A stretch of DNA of 64,000 bases, taken from assembly GCA_020635905.1 (NCBI GenBank), contig JACJYV010000005.1, positions 682,001-746,000 on the forward strand, written 5' to 3'. A program made the position numbers and the translations under genes. The notes below the pieces were generated by a model. The model made no database searches and had not been told where the DNA came from. It was given only the letters and a program-made list of their open reading frames with translations. Source of the stretch: Bacteroidia bacterium. Lineage in GTDB: Bacteria > Bacteroidota > Bacteroidia > J057 > JADKCL01. Shown here one piece after another: positions 25,973-34,258 of this stretch (positions within the stretch are counted from its first letter, which is position 1; the number at the start of each line of letters is the position of its first letter).

Positions 25973-28243
25973 TTAGTCTTCAAATTCGAGTTCGAATTTA
26001 TTGGCTTTTTTCAGGTCAATGATCGAATTCTCATTGATAATATCCAGGTATTTGGTGTAATGGGCGTCAGAAAGTTTCTTGCCATTGACCCAGATATGCT
26101 TTTGGTTGATTTTCAGGTTATAACCATCCCCTTTTTCGATCAGACGGTCACGCACCAGTTCGCTTTTCAGGGTTTGGGTGAGCTTGCGGCTTTTGGATGC
26201 AGTGGAATTTTCTGAAGAAATTTTGGCCTGAGCCCGGGCCAGTTCAGCCTGGGCACGCGCCATTTCTGCTTTGGCCCGCTCCATTTCGGCCTTGATTCGC
26301 GCCCTTTCCTTGTCACTCAGGTTGGGATCAGAGGCCGGGTTCGATCCGCCCAGAATATTTCCCAGCTCACCCAGACCTGCCAGCTGAGAAGAGAGCTTTT
26401 CACCCAGTTCGGCCATCATATCGCCCATATTTTGGCCCAGGCCTTCGGCCAGTTCCTGCTCCATGGCCTTCATTTCGGCCTCATATTCCTCCTCGCGGCC
26501 TTCCTCCTTCAGTCTTTCCATCCGATCCGCGCGGGCTTCCATTTTGGCTTCAAATTCCTCTCCCCACTTTTCCCATTTCGCTCCAAATTCATCCCAATTC
26601 TGATCCTTCTCCATATCCCGCTCAAATTTTTCACCCCACTTCTCCATGTCCTTGCCAAACTGCTCTCCCCAGACTTCCATTTTAGCCTCAAAATCCTTGC
26701 TCCAGGCCTCGATCTCTGCCTCATCTTCAGGCGAGAAATCTCCGTCCATACTGGCGCCCAGCGTCTTGCTCAGCATTTGCCCAAGACCTTCCATCATGGA
26801 TTCAAAGCCCTGCATGCCCTGTCCCATGCCTTCAAAGCCCTGGCCCAGTTTTTCCATATCGCGGGCCAGTTTGTCCATGTCATGAGCCAGCCTTTCCTTA
26901 TCTTCGTCACTCATCCCATCCCCAACGTCTTCCACTGCCACATAGTCATTGCCTTTCACTGCCTGATTGATGCGGGCCGCATAGCGGTCATATTCAGCAT
27001 TATCCACTTCCTGTCCATTCACCTTCAGGCTTTCCAGGTTGCCATCTGCATCCAGGGTACCCTGGATTTTTTCGCCTTCACGGGTCACAATGGTCACCTT
27101 TTTGACCGGAGAGTCCTGGGTCACCACCCAGTCAGCTCCCAGGTGGTTGAGCATCACCACATCATTTTGGGAGGGATTGCCGTTGAGGGAGGCCATGGCC
27201 ACAGTTTCAGTATCGTCCTCTTTTTCACAGCGGTTGCCAGACCACAGAAAGAGAACAATGGCCACGCCAAACAGCACCAGAAAAAGTGCGCCGTGACCGT
27301 AATTGGGTTTTTGATTTTGCTTTTCCATAATCAGTTTGATGCGCGAAAAAAGGCTGCCTCCTGTGGCCAAAAGGGCCAGTCCGGGCTTGCTGCGCAGATT
27401 TTCCAGGTGAAGGAGGGTTTTTACATATTCCATTTTATTTTCCGTGAGATTCACGACCACCTCATCACAGGCGTTTTCGCGTTCCTCACGCAGGTATTTG
27501 CTCACAATCCAGACCGCTGGGTGAAAAAACAAGGCGATTTCCACCAGCCTCTGCAGGATATTGATCAGGTAATCGTAGCGGCGGATATGGGCCAGTTCGT
27601 GAATAAAAATGCATTCCAGTTGGGTATCAGAAAGGCCCGTGAGCATGGATACAGGCAATAAAATGACTGGTTTGAAATGACCCAGTGCCATGGGAACGGT
27701 CACGCGGGCCGAGGCCAGCAGTTTTACCGGGTGGAGCATGCCCATTTTCCTTTGCAGTGCGGCCACCATAGCGGTCATACTTTCAGGCACTTCAGAAATT
27801 CCTTTTCTCCGTAACTGGTGACTGTACCAATACCCCCCGGCCAGGCGAATCGCCAGAAAAACGGCCCCCAGCATCCAGATGGCCACAATCCACGGCGAAA
27901 ACGAACGGTACTCAAGGAGTAAAGTTTCGAAAAAGCCAGCCGTTTCAGGCACGGTCAGGTCGGGAGCCATGGGCGAGGAGGCCTGGGCCAGCCAGGTTGC
28001 CGCCACCAGGGCTGGATTTGAGGGAATTTCAGGGGAATAAAGGATCGCAAAGGTCAGGATTGGCGCAACCGCCATCAGGGCCATGGCCAGCACTGAGACG
28101 CCGTAGCGCAGGCGAGCCGAACTTTTACCCAGACCTATCAGGACGAGATAGAGGGTCAGCCCGATCAGGGTAAGCTCCCAAACGGAGTGCAGGAGGGTAA
28201 GACCAAGGGTATCGAGCAAATTGAGGGGTAAATATTTTTCCAT
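25973..28243 (-). CDS. BlaR1/MecR1-type M56 family metallopeptidase with a long charged repeat tail
   Basis: A 756-residue membrane sensor-protease. Helices in residues 1-140 and 316-334 frame a zinc-peptidase domain with HELAH at 215-219 and the distal ENACDEV motif at 256-262. In BlaR1/MecR1 this peptidase inactivates the BlaI/MecI repressor upon a signal; here the partner repressor is the next gene upstream (7 bp gap). There is no penicillin-binding sensor domain. Instead residues 447-680 form a Glu/Lys/Met/Gly-rich, helical, repetitive tail with units such as WGEQFGKDMEK and WGEKFERDMEK, and a separate 65-residue C-terminal domain (INQKHIWVNGKKLSDAHYTK). The tail may sense something periplasmic or mediate assembly. 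Confidence 0.88.
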   Translation of the reverse strand: MEKYLPLNLLDTLGLTLLHSVWELTLIGLTLYLVLIGLGKSSARLRYGVSVLAMALMAVAPILTFAILYSPEIPSNPALVAATWLAQASSPMAPDLTVPETAGFFETLLLEYRSFSPWIVAIWMLGAVFLAIRLAGGYWYSHQLRRKGISEVPESMTAMVAALQRKMGMLHPVKLLASARVTVPMALGHFKPVILLPVSMLTGLSDTQLECIFIHELAHIRRYDYLINILQRLVEIALFFHPAVWIVSKYLREERENACDEVVVNLTENKMEYVKTLLHLENLRSKPGLALLATGGSLFSRIKLIMEKQNQKPNYGHGALFLVLFGVAIVLFLWSGNRCEKEDDTETVAMASLNGNPSQNDVVMLNHLGADWVVTQDSPVKKVTIVTREGEKIQGTLDADGNLESLKVNGQEVDNAEYDRYAARINQAVKGNDYVAVEDVGDGMSDEDKERLAHDMDKLARDMEKLGQGFEGMGQGMQGFESMMEGLGQMLSKTLGASMDGDFSPEDEAEIEAWSKDFEAKMEVWGEQFGKDMEKWGEKFERDMEKDQNWDEFGAKWEKWGEEFEAKMEARADRMERLKEEGREEEYEAEMKAMEQELAEGLGQNMGDMMAELGEKLSSQLAGLGELGNILGGSNPASDPNLSDKERARIKAEMERAKAEMARAQAELARAQAKISSENSTASKSRKLTQTLKSELVRDRLIEKGDGYNLKINQKHIWVNGKKLSDAHYTKYLDIINENSIIDLKKANKFELEFED

Positions 28244-28250
28244 AGGGCGA

Positions 28251-28625
28251 TCAGGCTTTGTTTTCTAATTGGTCAAGATAAGCCCTGATTTGGGCCAGTT
28301 CCTCAGCAGACGCGGCATGGTTGCCCAGGGCCTGCATCACCAGTTGCGCAGCCGAACCTCCAAAAGCAGACTCGAGCATGTGATCCACCATGTCCTGGCG
28401 GGTGGCTTCCCGGCTGATGGCCGCCGCATACACATGCGAACGGCTGCTTTCATCCCGCTGCACAATTCCTTTCTCAAACATGATTTGCAGCAATTTGAGG
28501 GTGGTGGTATAGCCCACTTCCCGCTGCAGACTCAGCTCGTCGTTCACTTCCCGTACCGTACTCGGCCCCCGGCCCCACAGTACCTGTAAAATAGCGAGTT
28601 CGGATTCTGTTGGTTTTGCTTTCAT
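28251..28625 (-). CDS. BlaI/MecI/CopY-family repressor
   Basis: A 124-residue winged-helix repressor. The N-terminus TESELAILQVLWGRGPSTVREV and the recognition region VGYTTTLKLLQIMFEKGIVQR are typical of BlaI/MecI. It dimerises through its C-terminal helices and is normally cleaved or displaced when the partner M56 peptidase is activated. It starts the operon, with the peptidase ATG 7 bp after its stop. Two perfect TACGAA-N4-TTCGTA dyads begin 15 bp upstream of its ATG, which points to autoregulation. Confidence 0.92.
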   Translation of the reverse strand: MKAKPTESELAILQVLWGRGPSTVREVNDELSLQREVGYTTTLKLLQIMFEKGIVQRDESSRSHVYAAAISREATRQDMVDHMLESAFGGSAAQLVMQALGNHAASAEELAQIRAYLDQLENKA

Positions 28626-28639
28626 GAATTCGAATTATC

Positions 28640-28655
28640 TACGAATGATTTCGTA
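28640..28655. promoter_or_regulatory. Candidate BlaI-type operator, proximal
   Basis: TACGAA-TGAT-TTCGTA is a perfect 6-bp dyad with a 4-bp spacer, 15 bp upstream of the repressor ATG. The geometry suits a winged-helix dimer; the half-site differs from the staphylococcal TACA/TGTA type. Confidence 0.6.
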
Positions 28656-28671
28656 AATATACTGCAATTAA

Positions 28672-28687
28672 TACGAAAGGTTTCGTA
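28672..28687. promoter_or_regulatory. Candidate BlaI-type operator, distal
   Basis: TACGAA-AGGT-TTCGTA has the same half-sites and spacer as the proximal dyad, extended to 7 bp by flanking A and T. The two centres are 32 bp apart, close to three helical turns, so two dimers could bind the same face. A TATATTTA box on the minus strand lies between them. Confidence 0.6.
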
Positions 28688-28723
28688 TGATTAGAAAAAT
28701 AATTTATAAAAAAGTGTTTTTGT

Positions 28724-29113
28724 GAGATTTTAGACTATCAGATGTTAGATGTCAGATAGGGATGAATAGCTTCAATTGGGGTGGGCTTCAGCCCTCAGCA
28801 CAAGATTTCAGAGAATAAGATTTTAGATGAAAGAGAAGAATGGATCAATTCAATTGGGGTGGGTTTTAACCCTCCCCATTAGATTTCAGAAAGGGAGATT
28901 TTAGATATCAGAGAAGGATGCCCAGCTTCAATTGGGGTGGGCTTCAGCCCTCCCCACAAGATAATAGACAAGCAGATTTTAGATATTAGAGAGGATTGGA
29001 CAAATTCAATTGGGGTGGGCTTCAGCCATCCCCATTAGATTTCAGAAAGGTAGATTTTAGATATCAGATAAGGATGCCCAGCTTCAATTGGGGTGGGCTT
29101 CAGCCCTCCCCAA
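28724..29113. repeat. Tandem array of five 78-bp units
   Basis: The phrase TTCAATTGGGGTGGGCTTCA starts at 28771, 28849 (with GGTTTTA variant), 28927, 29005 and 29083, exactly 78 bp apart, preceded by a partial unit from 28724. Units alternate in two forms: the word before the phrase is GCCCAGC or AATAGC in copies 1, 3 and 5 but a CAAT/CAAAT form in copies 2 and 4, giving a 156-bp higher-order period. There are no unique spacers and no gene in the array, which fills most of the 517-bp gap 28626-29142. Confidence 0.85.
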
Positions 29114-29142
29114 TAAAATAAAACCCCTAATTTAATCCCCCA

Positions 29143-29664
29143 TCAGGGAGTAATCGTACACTTGGGCATTTTGAGCTTCAGAATGGAAAGCTCCTTAGGC
29201 GTAATCCGATTGTAGGTCACATCCAGGCGGTGCAGGTGACCGAGTCCACCCACCCAGACGGGCAGAATGGAAATCTTATTGCGGGCCAGGAAAAGTACTT
29301 CGAGATTACCCAGATTTTTGAGTTCTGCGGGAACAAACTTCAACTTATTATGATACAGACTCAAAAACTGCAGGTTCTTCAACTGACCAATTTCAGGAGG
29401 CAGGGTTTTGAACTTATTCTCACCCAGATTCAGCAATTGCAGGTTTTTAAGTTGAGCAATCTCAGGGGGAAGTTTCTTCAGCTTCTGACCATTCAGGGAA
29501 AGTTTATACACTTTATCTGGCTCCGAAAGTGCCTCCTCCATGCTGTAATACCATTTCTCCTTTTCCAACTCCTTGGGGGCCAGCAGCTTTTGCGCGTTCA
29601 GTGACGCTGCCTTAAACAAAAAAACCGAGACCAAAAGGATAAAGATAGTTGAAGTCCTTTTCAT
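29143..29664 (-). CDS. Secreted leucine-rich-repeat protein
   Basis: A 173-residue protein with a signal peptide (residues 1-25, ending LNAQ). From about residue 52 to 165 it consists of five leucine-rich repeats of 23 residues (LKNLQLLNLGENKFKTLPPE form), the LPPEI type frequent in Bacteroidota. Such small LRR proteins mediate protein-protein contacts at the cell surface; the partner is unknown. It ends directly beside the 78-bp array and has its own 5' region of about 100 bp before rlmN. Confidence 0.82.
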   Translation of the reverse strand: MKRTSTIFILLVSVFLFKAASLNAQKLLAPKELEKEKWYYSMEEALSEPDKVYKLSLNGQKLKKLPPEIAQLKNLQLLNLGENKFKTLPPEIGQLKNLQFLSLYHNKLKFVPAELKNLGNLEVLFLARNKISILPVWVGGLGHLHRLDVTYNRITPKELSILKLKMPKCTITP

Positions 29665-29767
29665 GGCAGAAAGTTAAGAGAATTAGGTAAGATTGCCAAC
29701 CCCATTGAAGGGAAGCCCAAAGATAAATATTTTTGCATCCCGTTGAATAAACGGGCAAAGTTTTCCC

Positions 29768-30808
29768 TCATGAATTTTGCTTTTTCAAAGCCAGCTGACC
29801 GCAGGCGCCATCTACATCCTTACCCCGGCTGCGCCGCACATTTACAATGATGCCCCGCTGTTCCAGAAACTCCACAAAACGGTCCATTTTCTCCTGAGAG
29901 GTATTTTTGTACCCCGCCTTTTCAATGGGATTATACTCAATCACATTCACTTTGCAGGGTACAACCCGGCAAAAGTCAGCCAGCTCCCGCGCATCCTCCA
30001 ACCCGTCGTTGACCCCTTCCAGAATAATATACTCAAACGTAACCCGGGTGTGGGTCTTCTCATAAAAGTACTGCAAAGCCTCGCCCAGCGCCTCCAGCGT
30101 GTTCGACTCATTGATCGGCATGATCGTGTTGCGCTTTTCGTCATTGGCCGCATGCAGACTCAGGGCAAATTCAAACTTAGCTCCGTCATCACCCAGCTTT
30201 TTGATCATTTTCGCAATCCCCGCGGTCGAAACCGTAATTCGCCGGGGTGACATGCCCATGCCTGCGGGCGAAGTGATGTAATCAATGGAACGCATCACAT
30301 TGCGGTAATTCAGCAGGGGCTCGCCCATGCCCATATACACGATATTCGTCAGCGGGCGCCCAAAACGGGCCATGGCCTCCTTGCGGATAATATCCACCTG
30401 GTCGTAAATCTCAAAGAAATGCAGATTGCGTTTCAGGTCCAGAAACCCCGTGGCACAAAATTTACAACTCAGCGAACAACCCGCCTGAGAGGAAATGCAC
30501 GCCGTAATACGGCTCGCGGTGGGGATCAGCACCCCTTCCACCTCATTGCCGTCATCCAGTTTGAAAATATATTTTACTGTGCCATCCTTCCCCTGACGAG
30601 CTTCCCCAATTGTGACCTTCTGCAAAATGTACCGCTCCTCCAGAATTTTCCGCAAATCCTTGCTCAGGTTGCTCATTTCATCAAACGAACCCACATTTTT
30701 ATCCCACAACCACTGATACACCTGCCTGGCCCGAAAAGCCTTTTCCCCAGCCTCCAGCAATTGCTCTGTAAGCTCCTCCAGGGTCAAAGACCTGATATTG
30801 GGCAGCAT
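29768..30808 (-). CDS. rlmN: Dual-specificity RNA methyltransferase RlmN
   Basis: A radical-SAM enzyme that methylates C2 of adenosine 2503 in 23S rRNA and A37 of some tRNAs. From the ATG at 30808 it has 346 residues, normal for the family; the 13 longer residues are spacer DNA. The Fe-S binding cluster is CSLSCKFCATGF (CxxxCxxC), followed by the family signatures NIVYMGMGEPLLNY and RITVSTAGI. The C-terminal GACGQLA carries the methyl-bearing Cys. It is monocistronic. Confidence 0.96.
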   Translation of the reverse strand: MLPNIRSLTLEELTEQLLEAGEKAFRARQVYQWLWDKNVGSFDEMSNLSKDLRKILEERYILQKVTIGEARQGKDGTVKYIFKLDDGNEVEGVLIPTASRITACISSQAGCSLSCKFCATGFLDLKRNLHFFEIYDQVDIIRKEAMARFGRPLTNIVYMGMGEPLLNYRNVMRSIDYITSPAGMGMSPRRITVSTAGIAKMIKKLGDDGAKFEFALSLHAANDEKRNTIMPINESNTLEALGEALQYFYEKTHTRVTFEYIILEGVNDGLEDARELADFCRVVPCKVNVIEYNPIEKAGYKNTSQEKMDRFVEFLEQRGIIVNVRRSRGKDVDGACGQLALKKQNS

Positions 30809-30920
30809 ATTTTTCACTTCCCCGCAAAAATACAAAAAAGACCGCATTCTTCATTTCGCATTCCAATCCCCCCAAATCCTCATTCTCTGTGGTAAAACTC
30901 CCCCTAAGTTGATCAGTATC

Positions 30921-31196
30921 GCAATCCCGATAGAAATCGGGATCGCCAAGATTTTTGGGCCCTCCCGAACGCCTTCGGGATTGTGTGGGTTGGGGTGGCA
31001 ATCCCGATAGTCAATCGGGATCGCCAAGTTGAACGGTTTAATTGTATTTTAGCTTTGCGCTCCCGAAAGCTTTCGGGATTGCTCTCTTCAACCAACGAAA
31101 CGCGGAAAACAACCCCTTTGCGATCCCGGATAGCTATCGGGATTGCGTGACCTCTATACCCTTAAGTTGACGCGCATGCGATAGAAATCGGGATCG
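30921..31196. repeat. Dispersed repeat copy B, carrying multiple palindromic inserts
   Basis: This copy of the element at 20100-20280 carries a series of ATCCCGAT...ATCGGGAT palindromes, at 30924-30943, 30963-30980, 31001-31021, 31061-31078 and 31123-31143, with a half-site near 31180. Each is bordered by GC on both sides and absent or shorter at the matching place in copy A. The spacer 30809-31254 holds no gene; a gtaattgc-type 'aattgctcattgcc' word precedes the next stop codon. Confidence 0.75.
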
Positions 31197-31254
31197 CGTG
31201 ACCCAAACCCCTCCAAAAAGTTCATTGCTAATTGCTCATTGCCAATTGCCCCCC

Positions 31255-32535
31255 TCACCTCACCCTCACCGCCATCTCAATCCAGCAGCGGATCGGATAA
31301 CTGTCTCCCGGCTGCAATCCCTTAAACAAAATCTCCTCCCGCCCCGGGGTGGAACGGCTGTACTCAAACACCCGTTCGCTTCCCTCCTGCTCACAGTTTG
31401 GATCAAGGTCGCGGGCTTTCTGGCAAAACTCCATGGCAGCCCAGTAAATGGCCTTGCGGTCAAACTCAGAAAAACTGCAGATGGGGGCCGACATCACAAT
31501 CAGTTCGGCCAGCTCCAGCCAGGGCATACCCCAACCCGGATTCAGCCGCGCCGCTTCCTGCAGAGTTTCCCGTGCCTGGGAAAACTCCTCCCCCCGCGCC
31601 TGAAGGCGGGCCAGGGCCAGCATATCCACCCCCCGCACCAGCGGATTCTCCTCTTCCCTCACCAACTTTTCCCGCAATTCGAGGTTGTCCTCCGCAAAAA
31701 AGAAAGAATTCAGCGCCCAGCGCTGCTGAGCCAGGCCCGCTTCCTTACCTGACACCTTCTCCAGCAGTTTATTTTCCAGACTGAAACTCTGACAATCCAC
31801 CAGCAAAACCAGGGCAAACAATGCCTGCCACTGCTGGGGGCTCAGTTGATTATCCATCGCCGGGATCAGGTAGGCATTGTCCAGCCCTTCACAGGTCATA
31901 CCCACGCTTTTACGCGCCTCGTAGCGCACCCGGCTGCGCAAATCACTCAACCCGATCGGCGGCCGGGGAAAAGTCGCCATCCGCACCTCCAGCACCTGAT
32001 CAATCTCCGCCCAGGCCAGCGCCAGATTCTCGCGATCACGCTTCTTCCCGCGAAATTGCCACATCCACTCATCCCACAGATTTTCGATGATAAATTCCGG
32101 ACAGGCCATGGGGTCCTCCTGAAACGGGGCATACAATGCGCTTTCCACCCGCGGACCAAAACGCTGACGGTGATTTACCAGCAACACCGCCCTGCGCACC
32201 ATCCAGTCAAACTGAGATGTGCCCGCATGAGAAATGGCCGATTCATACACCAGCAAAAGGGTGTCTGCCACATCGCCCGAAAAGGTAGCACTGGCATTGA
32301 GCAGGGAATCTGCAGGGCCGGCAATCAGGTACAACCTGTCAGGAGCCGAAGCCACCACCTTCCGCAGGTAATGGTGGGCCATCCCGTAATTCTCCCTTTT
32401 CCATGCACTCCTGAACCCCTGAATCAAAGATTCGGGATCATCCTTGTCCTGAACTGCAAAAGACATTACCGGCATAAAAACCAGCAAGACCCCCAGCAGA
32501 AACAGGGCAACACGCTGAAAGGAATAGGATTTCAC
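31255..32535 (-). CDS. Secreted TPR-like protein of unknown function
   Basis: A 426-residue protein with a signal peptide (MKSYSFQRVALFLLGVLLVF onward, cut near FAVQ at about 27). The remainder is almost entirely helical; residues about 310-400 include a TPR-like pair (LARLQARGEEFSQARETLQE, then LNPGWGMPWLELAEL). There are several Cys residues, and a conserved 'Cys-Pro' near residue 148 (MACPEF). No family is recognised. It is the last gene of the birA-coaX operon, 19 bp after the outer-membrane protein gene, and may work with it. Confidence 0.65.
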   Translation of the reverse strand: MKSYSFQRVALFLLGVLLVFMPVMSFAVQDKDDPESLIQGFRSAWKRENYGMAHHYLRKVVASAPDRLYLIAGPADSLLNASATFSGDVADTLLLVYESAISHAGTSQFDWMVRRAVLLVNHRQRFGPRVESALYAPFQEDPMACPEFIIENLWDEWMWQFRGKKRDRENLALAWAEIDQVLEVRMATFPRPPIGLSDLRSRVRYEARKSVGMTCEGLDNAYLIPAMDNQLSPQQWQALFALVLLVDCQSFSLENKLLEKVSGKEAGLAQQRWALNSFFFAEDNLELREKLVREEENPLVRGVDMLALARLQARGEEFSQARETLQEAARLNPGWGMPWLELAELIVMSAPICSFSEFDRKAIYWAAMEFCQKARDLDPNCEQEGSERVFEYSRSTPGREEILFKGLQPGDSYPIRCWIEMAVRVR

Positions 32536-32554
32536 AATCCCAAAGATAGAGAAA

Positions 32555-34258
32555 TTAGTTCACTTTTCTCGTGATGAACATGCGCTCGTTGAGGTTAACC
32601 CCCAGACTCACCTTGATCATATTCTCACGCAGCAGGCCCGAGGAGGTGGTGCCCCGCAGCGCATACGAGAGTCCCAGATTGATTCGGGAAAAGACTTTTG
32701 ATTCAATGTCTGCAATGCGCATTGGCAGCCCCACCCCGAAGGTGATGCCCGTTTCATTGAGGGCAATACCGTTGATGGCCAGCCCGGTATTCTCATAATA
32801 AGCTCCGGCCCTCCAGGCTATGCGACGGTGAAATTTATTGCTGAAACGGTCGGGAATCCATTCCCCACCCACATTCAGTTTCATAGAAGATCCCAGATTA
32901 TTGGCATCGCTGAAAAAAGCAAACTTACTCCAGTTTTGCATCGTGAAATCAACCCCTGCGGTCCATACTCCGGGATGTCCGATGCTGAAACCAAAACCAT
33001 ATTTCAACGGCAGTTTGATGGCACCCTTCTCCGCCCACAACGTATCAGTCACCCCATCCACCCCGTTATAATTGGTGTATCGCAGGTGATAATCCCCCTT
33101 CAGACCTGAACCTGGCTCCACAATAGCTCCAAAGCGGAAAGTAATCGAGGAATCTGTTTGGGCTTCAAACTGCTTGTCGGGATTTTTACTGATTTCCTCC
33201 AGTTTCTGGTGATATTTTCCAATAAACTTATCGTATCCGGCCAGCCTGCGGCTGAGCAAACGCTCCTCATTCTGAATTTTCCGCTGATTCTGGTTATAGT
33301 CCAGGTCGATTTTTTTGATCTTGCGTGAATACCTTCTGTCCTCGGCCTCGGCCCGGTTGATTGCTCCTTCAGATGCGCCCGCTTCCTGCAGCGATTTCAC
33401 CAGGGCGGTGGTGCGGGCCCTTTCTGCCTCATACACCTCCCGTTTGCGCAATGAGGAAATCCTTTGCTGATCGAGTTTAACCTTCTGCTTTTCAATATGG
33501 GTACTGGTTTTGGCCAGTTCAGCCTTTTCTTCCTCCAGATTTTCGATCAGTTTGGAATAATGTTTCGTCTGATCGACCTTCCTTTGCAGGTATAACTTAT
33601 CCGCATACTGCACCCCGCCCACAACCCGGATGCCACTTACATCAGCATCTTTATTGGTCGAAACAGGTCGAAAATCAGACTTTTCAAAAGCCGTAATCCA
33701 GGTTTTGTCAATAGATCCAAAAGTCCAGGCCACATTCGCCCCGATACTCACTTTATTGAAAACCTTGAAAGCGCCTCCCACATACAACTGGTTCAGGCCC
33801 CCGCTGGCATTATAAATATGCAAAAGAGGTTCATCCGTACCCGCCACATTCAGGGTATCTCTCACCACCAGGTCGTATTCAGAGGAAGAATAAGGCGCCA
33901 GCCCCATAACCAGGGCAAAAGATTTATTGGAAGGAAAACCAAAAGCCACATTCTGATAGCCGCCCGAAAACGAATTATAGGAAGAGGTGGCGTCTTTCTG
34001 ATTGCGAAAGGTACCAAAGGCCGACAATTCCGCAGTGGAAAGCCTCAGTTCAGTGTAAGAAGCGGGGTTGAAACGGTTGATGGTTCCCCAATCAGAAATG
34101 CCGATACCCAACCCTCCCATGGTGGTATTGCGGATAGAGGACGAAGTCTGAATTTCGCCCACCCCGTAGCGCGAATAGGGGGAAATAGTTAACTGTGCCG
34201 GAACCTGATGTACAAGTACTGTCAGGAATAAAATGGCGAACGACAGGCGTTTAAGCAT
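32555..34258 (-). CDS. Outer-membrane beta-barrel protein with an inserted coiled coil
   Basis: A 567-residue barrel protein with a signal peptide (residues 1-21). The start of the mature chain, SPYSRYGVGEIQ, and the segments GGLGIGISDWGTINRFNPASY resemble the FadL/OmpP1-like proteins of Bacteroidota. Uniquely, residues about 222-362 form one long charged coiled coil (heptads in LIENLEEEKAELAK, KIKKIDLDYNQNQRK, YHQKLEEISK) between barrel strands. In a barrel this would project outward or into the periplasm. It overlaps coaX by 8 bp (34251-34258), so it is expressed with biotin and CoA enzymes. Function unknown. Confidence 0.75.
   Translation of the reverse strand: MLKRLSFAILFLTVLVHQVPAQLTISPYSRYGVGEIQTSSSIRNTTMGGLGIGISDWGTINRFNPASYTELRLSTAELSAFGTFRNQKDATSSYNSFSGGYQNVAFGFPSNKSFALVMGLAPYSSSEYDLVVRDTLNVAGTDEPLLHIYNASGGLNQLYVGGAFKVFNKVSIGANVAWTFGSIDKTWITAFEKSDFRPVSTNKDADVSGIRVVGGVQYADKLYLQRKVDQTKHYSKLIENLEEEKAELAKTSTHIEKQKVKLDQQRISSLRKREVYEAERARTTALVKSLQEAGASEGAINRAEAEDRRYSRKIKKIDLDYNQNQRKIQNEERLLSRRLAGYDKFIGKYHQKLEEISKNPDKQFEAQTDSSITFRFGAIVEPGSGLKGDYHLRYTNYNGVDGVTDTLWAEKGAIKLPLKYGFGFSIGHPGVWTAGVDFTMQNWSKFAFFSDANNLGSSMKLNVGGEWIPDRFSNKFHRRIAWRAGAYYENTGLAINGIALNETGITFGVGLPMRIADIESKVFSRINLGLSYALRGTTSSGLLRENMIKVSLGVNLNERMFITRKVN

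Noticed and set aside
26432..27661. A 409-codon plus-strand frame antisense to the BlaR1-like gene
   Set aside because: It is His/Phe/Leu-rich with no recognisable domain and lies entirely opposite a well-supported M56 peptidase, whose codon bias creates it.
28724..29113. Possible CRISPR array
   Set aside because: The units are contiguous 78-bp tandem repeats without unique spacers, and no cas gene is near.
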